Shown: positions 1 through 4,372 of the stretch, piece by piece
Layout of the letters: each line of letters begins with the position of its first letter
Numbering within the stretch: the stretch's first letter is position 1
NCBI GenBank assembly: GCA_903915485.1
Contig: CAIWTC010000540.1
Span: 1-5,286 of the forward strand
Length of the DNA stretch: 5,286 bases
Origin: an uncultured Ignavibacteriales bacterium
Lineage (GTDB): Bacteria > Bacteroidota > Ignavibacteria > Ignavibacteriales > Ignavibacteriaceae
Reading direction: 5' to 3'
Translations under genes and position numbers: made by a program
The notes under the pieces: model-generated
What the model was told of the DNA's origin: nothing
The model's input: only the letters and a program-made list of their open reading frames with translations
Database searches by the model: none

Positions 1-2
1 CG

Positions 3-1148
3 AGTACATATGACAGCATTTTTACAGGTGGCAGGTGGAGAACATTCTTTACTTATTTGCCGTCAGGTTTTAATTCATTAACGAAACATCCATTAGTACT
101 CGCGTTTCATGGCGGGGGTGCAACCAGTTATGTATCTCTTCAATATCAATCACGGTTATCGCAAAAAGCAGATACGGCGGGATTTATATTAGTCTATCCC
201 GAAGGTGTGAAGATTGCGGGAAGCAGAACTTTTAATGCCGGAGGATGCTGTTCGCCTGCAACAACTCTAAACATCGATGATGTCGGCTTTGTCAATGCAC
301 TTTTAGACATTCTTTTTAAAAGTTTACCGGTTGATACTGCGCGTGTTTATGCAACGGGATTTTCTAATGGTGCGCTATTGTGTTACCGGCTTGCTAATCA
401 ACTTTCTAACCGTATTGCAGCGATTGCTCCTGTAGAAGGTGTGTTGATTCACTTTCCATGGGCGCCTACAAGGGCGGTTCCAATAATCAGTTTTCATTCC
501 TATAAGGATTTCAATATTCCATATTACGGTGGTTTAACCATCGGACCATCGGGGACATATTATGCACCGCAGGATAGCATATTTAGTATTATCAGTTCAA
601 GTTTTTCCTGTGCAGTCAAGAAGGAAATTCTTTTTCATGATACTAGTCAGTATGACCACTTTAAATACTCTGACTGTAACTGCGGCAGTGTGATTGAACA
701 GTTTGTGAGTTATGACGGTGAGCATTCCTGGCCCGGTGGTTTATCTGTATCGGGAGTAACGGTGAGTGATAAATTCAGCGCGACTTATCTTATGTGGGAG
801 TTTTTCAAAAAGTATACTATTAACTGCAATGCATCGACTGTTGGAGAGGAACAAGTAAATCGTAAATCATTTTGGATTGAGCAGAATTATCCGAATCCGT
901 TTAATCCTGAAACGGTTATTAAGTATTCGTTGCCTGAGGATAGTTATGTCTTGTTGAAGGTGTATGATTTTCTTGGAAGGGAAGTTGTGACAATGGTTGA
1001 TGCGTATCAGAATGCCGGCGAATATTCGAATACGCTCAGTTCGCGATTGCTGAGTTCGGGTAGTGTAAGTTTTACAAGCGGTGTTTATTATTATAGAATT
1101 ATTGCTGGTGGTTTTTCTAAAAGCATGAAAATGATTTATTTGAAATAA
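3..1148 (+). CDS. Secreted PHB-depolymerase/feruloyl-esterase-like alpha/beta hydrolase with T9SS C-terminal sorting domain (5' partial)
   Basis: The frame is open to the left edge, so the true start and any signal peptide lie outside the window. The TTG at 57 is an internal Leu codon: the 18 codons before it already read like the family (GGRWRTFFTYLPSGF). Seen: an oxyanion-type HGGG shortly after; FNAGGCC and DDVGF, typical of LpqC/Esterase_PHB proteins; nucleophile Ser in GFSNGA (codon 363-365); probable Asp in SYKDFNIPY (507-509); catalytic His in GEHSWPGG (723-725). From about 885 the protein switches to an ~87-residue tail opening NYPNPFNPET and ending GVYYYRIIAGG...KMIYLK, which is the T9SS type A sorting domain. 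Inference: an esterase exported by the type IX system and cleaved or anchored at the surface. Family members act on polyhydroxyalkanoates, feruloylated or acetylated polysaccharides or other esters; the substrate cannot be told here. It converges on the methyltransferase gene with 19 bp between stops. Confidence 0.9.
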   Translation, partial: STYDSIFTGGRWRTFFTYLPSGFNSLTKHPLVLAFHGGGATSYVSLQYQSRLSQKADTAGFILVYPEGVKIAGSRTFNAGGCCSPATTLNIDDVGFVNALLDILFKSLPVDTARVYATGFSNGALLCYRLANQLSNRIAAIAPVEGVLIHFPWAPTRAVPIISFHSYKDFNIPYYGGLTIGPSGTYYAPQDSIFSIISSSFSCAVKKEILFHDTSQYDHFKYSDCNCGSVIEQFVSYDGEHSWPGGLSVSGVTVSDKFSATYLMWEFFKKYTINCNASTVGEEQVNRKSFWIEQNYPNPFNPETVIKYSLPEDSYVLLKVYDFLGREVVTMVDAYQNAGEYSNTLSSRLLSSGSVSFTSGVYYYRIIAGGFSKSMKMIYLK

Positions 1149-1166
1149 TCTTTCAAGGTTTGAATA

Positions 1167-1180
1167 ATTAGCTAGCTAAT
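1167..1180. repeat. 14-bp perfect palindrome at the convergent gene junction
   Basis: ATTAGCTAGCTAAT is a perfect palindrome spanning the methyltransferase stop codon, just past the esterase stop at 1148. It has no loop, so it is a poor RNA hairpin. A second weak inverted repeat, TTCAA-GGT-TTGAA (1152-1164), lies between the stops. Neither is a convincing terminator, and no better one is visible between these convergent genes. Confidence 0.3.
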
Positions 1181-2241
1181 ACGGTAGATTTTTGAATTAT
1201 GTTTGAAACTGATTTCCATTTGTTCTCTGGTTTTTTATAATTGATTGGTGAAATAATTTCAAGTTCGTGTTTTATTGCAAGTGCAATTACTTCAGCAAAT
1301 TTAACTGGAACTGCGTTCCCAATCATTTTGTATCCGGCCGCAATATTCCGATAATAAAATTTAAAATTATCAGGGAATGTTTGAATTCTTGCGCATTCTC
1401 TAACGCTTAAACGCCTGTATAATTTTTCCATTCCAGGGACAAAAATTCTAGTATTTTGTTCGATAAATTCCATTTTCGGAGCTTGAGGATGTAAAGGAGC
1501 GTGTCTTCCCCCTGCTTGAATGGTGAAAGATACTTCTTCCCAATTTCTAACTCTATTTCTTGACATATACATGGTTGAAAAACCTCCAGTCATAAATTCA
1601 TGATTAGGGACAGCGCATTCACTTCCATTGGTGATATTATTGGACTTTGCGGGGATTACATTATCTTTTAAGTCCCATATCGTATCTTTTAATGTTATTT
1701 TATTGAAAATAGTATCTCCTGATGGAAACCTAAAATCTATTCCTAAATCAGAGCGAAATCCAACAAAAAAAACTCTTTTTCTATCTTGAGGAATTCCATA
1801 GTCAGATGCATTTAGTAATTGAAAAGAAAGTTTATATCCGCATTCTCTAAATAAGTTTTTAATATTTTCTAAGGCTTGACGGTGTATTGGAAGTAACATT
1901 CCTGAAACATTTTCTGCTAAAAAAAATAATGGCTGCTTATCGGCTAATATGCGTATGAAATCATAAAATAGTTGACCCCTGCTATCATTAATTCCGCGCA
2001 GCGCTCCTGCCTCGCTCCAGCTTTGGCATGGTGGTCCCCCTATGATTCCGTCGCAATCCGGCACTTCATCCGATGGAATATTAGTGATGCTTCTTTTATC
2101 TAAATATGTGTGCGTATGGTTTTTTTCATAGGTCTCCCAGATCTCTTTATCATATTCGTTAGCCCAAATGCATTCGAATCCGGCTTTTGAAAACCCCAAA
2201 TCTAAACCGCCTGCTCCGGCGAAAAAAGTAGCTAATTTCAT
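1168..2241 (-). CDS. DNA (cytosine-5-)-methyltransferase, HaeIII-like, of a type II R-M system
   Basis: Transfers a methyl group from S-adenosylmethionine to C5 of cytosine in a specific site, protecting host DNA from the partner nuclease. Motifs of the 357-aa protein run in canonical order: I FAGAGGLDLGF (7-17), IV GGPPCQSWSEAG (68-79, catalytic Cys72), VI AENV (109-112), VIII QDRKRV (152-157), target recognition region about 190-275, IX RRLSVRECARIQTFP (276-290), X GYKMIGNAVPV (303-313). The overall sequence, including MSRNRVR and LHPQAP in the recognition region, closely resembles M.HaeIII (GGCC) as I remember it, where the catalytic Cys is residue 71. It is about 27 residues longer at the C-terminus. 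The ATG at 2241 is the only usable start: an in-frame stop lies two codons upstream and there is no clear Shine-Dalgarno. It is the last gene of the C-R-M set, 61 bp after R, and is preceded by its own C-box. GGCC specificity is plausible but unproven. Confidence 0.95.
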   Translation of the reverse strand: MKLATFFAGAGGLDLGFSKAGFECIWANEYDKEIWETYEKNHTHTYLDKRSITNIPSDEVPDCDGIIGGPPCQSWSEAGALRGINDSRGQLFYDFIRILADKQPLFFLAENVSGMLLPIHRQALENIKNLFRECGYKLSFQLLNASDYGIPQDRKRVFFVGFRSDLGIDFRFPSGDTIFNKITLKDTIWDLKDNVIPAKSNNITNGSECAVPNHEFMTGGFSTMYMSRNRVRNWEEVSFTIQAGGRHAPLHPQAPKMEFIEQNTRIFVPGMEKLYRRLSVRECARIQTFPDNFKFYYRNIAAGYKMIGNAVPVKFAEVIALAIKHELEIISPINYKKPENKWKSVSNIIQKSTVLAS

Positions 2242-2250
2242 AATTTATTC

Positions 2251-2267
2251 ATGTAACTTATAGTATG
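2251..2267. promoter_or_regulatory. C-box-like operator in front of the methyltransferase gene, overlapping a candidate -10
   Basis: The + strand reads ATGTAACTTATAGTATG. It matches the distal C-box of the controller promoter (3351 to 3335, minus strand) at 16 of 17 positions. The core is ACT-TAT-AGT, an inverted repeat with a 3-nt centre. It lies 9 bp from the methyltransferase start and overlaps a candidate -10 on the minus strand (TACTAT, 2265-2260). Inference: controller protein bound here would block RNA polymerase and repress methyltransferase transcription, as known for the Esp1396I type of C-controlled system. Relative to the gene it reads in the opposite orientation to the boxes at the C promoter. 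Confidence 0.7.
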
Positions 2268-2302
2268 CAAAATAGTGATTTGCTGAAGTATTTCCAAGCA
2301 AT

Positions 2303-3082
2303 TTACTTTTTCTCAATGAAAAGAATATATACTGTTCTTCTATCGCTTTGAGGAATTTCAGTTCGCCAGGTTTGTCCATCTCTATTAGGTCTAGGTTTTC
2401 CGACAATATTCTTGAAAACCCATGGTTCATTCTCTTTTTTTTTTGCTATTCCAACTGCACGAGAATGTTCGGATTTACTCATTTGACCAATCCATTGTCG
2501 CCTTAATGCAATGCTCAGCGACCCACTATATTCTTCAAAATATTCACCAAAAGAATATGTCTTAATATCTGATTTTTGAATTATTTCTTGTGGGGCTTCG
2601 AGAATGAAGCTTGCGGGATGAGTGGAAACTCCAATATTTGGACTGCCTCTCATCATTAAAAATTCTAACATTACCTTAAACTGAAAATCATCAAAAAAAT
2701 CTTGCCACGGTCTATTTCTACCTTCCACCTTTCCCGAATGAAAATCAAGAATTGCTTTGTCTAATTTATTTATTATTATGCTCGACTCAGCAATATGAAG
2801 ATAGGAAAATAAATCCAACAAGTTTTTCCGCTGGATTCTATTAAATGAAAAACTTGAGCCCGATTGTTTGATTGATACACCAAAATTATTTAAGTATATA
2901 TCTGCTTTTTTTACGGAATCCTGAGTGGCAATTAAAGATATATTCGATTCCAAAAGAATGTCCTCTATTCCGCCATCAGGTTTTGGTGCACCAATTAGAT
3001 TTATTACACCAAGGTGTGGTAACTCAATACTTTTTAAGTTATCAAATAAAAATCGCGCAACTTTTATTTCATTGCCGGCCAT
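2303..3082 (-). CDS. Putative type II restriction endonuclease, family not recognised
   Basis: Its place between a C-type regulator and a cytosine-5 methyltransferase makes it the expected endonuclease. I choose the ATG at 3082 (259 aa) because AAGGA at 3092-3088 stands 5 nt before it; ATGs at 3097 and 3112 (269 aa) lack such a site. It overlaps the C gene by 14 nt, suggesting translational coupling. Visible features (3112 numbering): a possible PD-(D/E)XK core KKAD71...GVS80-I-K82, followed by QSGSSFSFNRIQR; then RGSPNIGVSTHPASFILEAP (155-174) and a basic, aromatic C-terminus WVFKNIVGKPRPN...DRRTVY. The D...SxK form resembles the Cfr10I/NgoMIV variation, where the usual second acidic residue is Ser and a displaced Glu substitutes; that is inference. 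No membrane segment or signal peptide is seen. It does not look like R.HaeIII or R.NgoPII as I remember them. The function rests mainly on context. Confidence 0.75.
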   Translation of the reverse strand: MAGNEIKVARFLFDNLKSIELPHLGVINLIGAPKPDGGIEDILLESNISLIATQDSVKKADIYLNNFGVSIKQSGSSFSFNRIQRKNLLDLFSYLHIAESSIIINKLDKAILDFHSGKVEGRNRPWQDFFDDFQFKVMLEFLMMRGSPNIGVSTHPASFILEAPQEIIQKSDIKTYSFGEYFEEYSGSLSIALRRQWIGQMSKSEHSRAVGIAKKKENEPWVFKNIVGKPRPNRDGQTWRTEIPQSDRRTVYILFIEKK

Positions 3083-3299
3083 TGGATTCCTTATCATTTG
3101 GAAAAAACGCATTGATTTTGCAAGAAAGGGCTCTGGCTAGCTTATCAATATTGATTAGAGACACATTTCTTTTACCTAATTCGATTGAACTTATATAAGT
3201 CCTATGAAGATTCGATCTAAAAGCTAATTCTTCCTGAGAAATTCCCAATTTAAGACGAATTTCTTTTACTCGATTTCCAAAAGTTTTTGTTATATCCAT
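3069..3299 (-). CDS. XRE-family controller (C) protein of the R-M operon
   Basis: A 76-aa protein made almost entirely of one helix-turn-helix domain of the HTH_3/XRE type. Seen: FGNRVKEIRLKLGISQEELAFRSNLHRTYISSIELGKRN, with SQEELAFRSNLH as the first HTH helix and turn and RTYISSIELGKR as recognition helix. It is followed by VSLINIDKLARAL, the helix that completes the five-helix fold and dimer interface. Size and sequence are typical of type II R-M controller proteins, which dimerise on C-boxes to time expression of the nuclease. Support for that role: it is the first gene of C-R-M, its stop lies within the start of R, and C-box-like repeats stand right upstream. There is no Shine-Dalgarno before ATG 3299. 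With the candidate -10 only a few bases upstream, a leaderless mRNA is likely, as in several known C genes. The fold call is very sure; the C role rests on context and operators. Confidence 0.92.
   Translation of the reverse strand: MDITKTFGNRVKEIRLKLGISQEELAFRSNLHRTYISSIELGKRNVSLINIDKLARALSCKINAFFPNDKESNGRQ
3088..3092 (-). promoter_or_regulatory. Shine-Dalgarno deciding the endonuclease start
   Basis: On the minus strand AAGGA is followed by 5 nt (ATCCA) and ATG at 3082. It lies inside the end of the controller gene. It is the only good ribosome-binding site near the three candidate ATGs (3112, 3097, 3082), so it favours the shortest form. Confidence 0.6.
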
Positions 3300-3303
3300 T
3301 AAA

Positions 3304-3311
3304 TAAAGATA
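3304..3311 (-). promoter_or_regulatory. Candidate -10/-7 element of the C-R(-M) promoter
   Basis: Minus-strand TATCTTTA matches the Bacteroidota -7 consensus TAnnTTTG at all but the last base, and as TATCTT is an acceptable sigma70-like -10. It ends 4 nt before the C gene ATG, so the transcript would start at or next to the start codon. A -35-like TAGACT (3334-3329, 17 nt upstream) is weak and lies inside the proximal C-box, as expected for an activator-dependent and self-limiting promoter. Confidence 0.5.
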
Positions 3312-3319
3312 TGCGCTGG

Positions 3320-3351
3320 CACACTATAAGTCTACATACTATAAGTAACAT
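3320..3351 (-). promoter_or_regulatory. Tandem C-box operators upstream of the controller gene
   Basis: Read on the minus strand, the distal box (3351-3335) is ATGTTACTTATAGTATG and the proximal box (3336-3320) is TGTAGACTTATAGTGTG. Both hold the core ACT-TAT-AGT (3346-3338 and 3331-3323), with centres 15 bp apart. This matches the GACT-N3-AGTC type of C-box, and the spacing agrees with the Esp1396I operator as I remember it. Expected behaviour from known systems: a dimer on the distal box activates, and a second dimer on the proximal box, which overlaps the -35 region, represses. Only the proximal box carries the full GACT half-site; affinities are not predictable by eye. Confidence 0.8.
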
Positions 3352-3447
3352 ATTCGCTTTATATATTTTATTATTTAAGGGTATTAAAAACTTTTTGGAG
3401 ATAGCTGGGGAAAAATTATTCGGATAGATTTATTTGAAGTAATAATA

Positions 3448-3461
3448 TTTAGTGTACTAAA
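3448..3461. repeat. Short inverted repeat next to the terminator
   Basis: TTTAGT-GT-ACTAAA has 6-bp arms around two central bases, a few bases downstream (minus-strand sense) of the terminator hairpin and about 100 bp upstream of the C-boxes. Its half-sites (AGT...ACT) are the reverse order of the C-box core, so it is not a C-box. It may be chance in AT-rich DNA. Confidence 0.25.
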
Positions 3462-3464
3462 AGC

Positions 3465-3501
3465 AAAATCCCGTCAACAGTATTTCTGATGACGGGATTT
3501 T
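3465..3501 (-). terminator. Rho-independent terminator, probably of the SLOG-like gene, possibly bidirectional
   Basis: AAAATCCCGTCA (3465-3476) pairs perfectly with TGACGGGATTTT (3490-3501). An inner CAG/CTG stem closes a 5-nt loop after one mismatch. On the minus strand it lies 31 bp beyond the stop of the SLOG-like gene and is followed by TTTTGCTTTT. On the + strand it ends in six T (3498-3503), so it could act both ways, but no + strand gene is visible leading into it. It also shields the C-R-M promoter from upstream read-through. Confidence 0.85.
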
Positions 3502-3532
3502 TTGTAATTGGTATATTTAATTGTGAAATATC

Positions 3533-4090
3533 TTATTCGAATGATCTTTCAAATAATTCAACAATTGCTTTTCTTGCATTTTCCTGAAGGAAGCGCGTGC
3601 CTGTTCCTACAAAGTGAACATGGGTAATTACAGGTAAGTTATCTGCGGTACATTGAACCCAATCAGTTCTGTTCCATTCAAACCATGCATCTTTTTTCTG
3701 ATCGAAAACATAGAGGGGTTTGTTGCAGAGTTTTGCAAATTCAGCACCCCAACCTGTACCGCCGTTTACTGTTTTGTCTTCGAGGATTTCACCGATGACA
3801 TAAACTTCCTGCCCGTTGTTAATCTGATACCAGATGCTTTGGAGAATTTTACGGAATGAAGGAGTTTGAGTATACTTTCTGTTCATAAGTTTTGAAATAT
3901 ATTCAAGACTGACATCACCGTTTTGAAGTTCTTCATGATTCAAAACACGAAGTCCTCTATGACGAACAATTGAGTGACCTTCAAATGTAAAGTTAACTTC
4001 TTCAATGCCTAAGCGTTCTGCGTTGGCGCCAAATTCTGCTTCCGCGCCGACGATGCCGCCGCTGAATAAAATACAATCTTCTCTTTTCAT
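3533..4090 (-). CDS. SLOG-like Rossmann-fold protein of unknown function
   Basis: I do not recognise a named family for this 185-aa protein. Visible: an N-terminal strand-loop ILFSGGIVGAEAEFG (7-21) with the SGG-x2-GA(D/E)-x2-(F/W)G pattern of SLOG/YpsA-like nucleotide-binding proteins; FTFEGH (34-39); a central strand EVYVIGEI (95-102) leading to a second glycine-rich loop NGGTGWGAEFAKLCNKPLYVFD (109-130), reminiscent of putative molybdenum-carrier and lysine-decarboxylase-like SLOG proteins; an aromatic WFEWN segment; and a C-terminal HVHFVGTGTRFLQENARKAI helix. No signal peptide or membrane segment, so cytoplasmic. Start ATG 4090 is supported by AAAGGA (4102-4097) 6 nt upstream. It is monocistronic, with its own terminator, and divergent from the pirin gene. 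SLOG proteins bind nucleotides or nucleotide-derived ligands, and some serve in defence; nothing here ties it to the R-M operon. Fold assignment is by pattern only. Confidence 0.8.
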   Translation of the reverse strand: MKREDCILFSGGIVGAEAEFGANAERLGIEEVNFTFEGHSIVRHRGLRVLNHEELQNGDVSLEYISKLMNRKYTQTPSFRKILQSIWYQINNGQEVYVIGEILEDKTVNGGTGWGAEFAKLCNKPLYVFDQKKDAWFEWNRTDWVQCTADNLPVITHVHFVGTGTRFLQENARKAIVELFERSFE

Positions 4091-4096
4091 GATTAT

Positions 4097-4102
4097 TCCT
4101 TT
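4097..4102 (-). promoter_or_regulatory. Shine-Dalgarno of the SLOG-like gene
   Basis: Minus-strand AAAGGA followed by 6 nt (ATAATC) and ATG at 4090. It fixes the start of the gene; upstream is AT-rich, with TATTTTTA as a weak candidate -7. Confidence 0.6.
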
Positions 4103-4312
4103 ATAATAAAAATATTTTTTTATTGCTCTCGGCAGAATATTTACCGTGCAATAATTCCTTAATCTAGATATAATAATTTATTTACTATTTAAATATAAGG
4201 AATTCAAAGTGGATATTTGGCCTGGAAAGAATAATATAATTTGAATTAATTCGGGGAGTTGTCCTTGGGGCTTGCCGGGTGACGAAAATACTTTGCATAG
4301 GGTTGGGTAGAG

Positions 4313-4344
4313 TTTCCTCTTATAATTAATTATTCATACCTTTG
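4313..4344 (+). promoter_or_regulatory. Bacteroidota-type promoter for the pirin gene
   Basis: TACCTTTG at 4337-4344 is a perfect match to the TAnnTTTG -7 consensus of Bacteroidota. A partial -33 (TTTC, 4313-4316; consensus TTTG) lies 20 bp upstream, within the usual spacing. It would start transcription roughly 20 nt before the ATG at 4373. Confidence 0.5.
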
Positions 4345-4372
4345 TAAATGAAAATTAAACATAGAGAATATT

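Noticed and set aside
57..59. TTG as the start of the esterase
   Set aside because: The frame is open upstream to the window edge and already encodes family-like residues, so TTG is an internal codon.
1152..1164. TTCAA-GGT-TTGAA as a terminator between the convergent genes
   Set aside because: A 5-bp AT-rich stem with a 3-nt loop and no T-run is too weak to call.
2245..2430. 61-aa minus-strand ORF between R and M
   Set aside because: Mostly overlaps the 3' end of the endonuclease gene in another frame, has no recognisable motif and no RBS, and its tail runs through the C-box. It is best read as a shadow ORF.
2872..3198. Plus-strand ORFs of 108 and 71 aa opposite R and C
   Set aside because: They lie antisense to two well-supported genes, show no protein-like motifs, and have compositions expected from complementary reading.
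3069..3299. Reading the XRE protein as the antitoxin of a toxin-antitoxin pair
   Set aside because: The neighbour downstream is a 259-269 aa nuclease candidate followed by a methyltransferase, and the operators are of C-box type, so a controller role fits better.
3653..3859. 68-aa plus-strand ORF
   Set aside because: Antisense to the SLOG-like gene, with no independent support.
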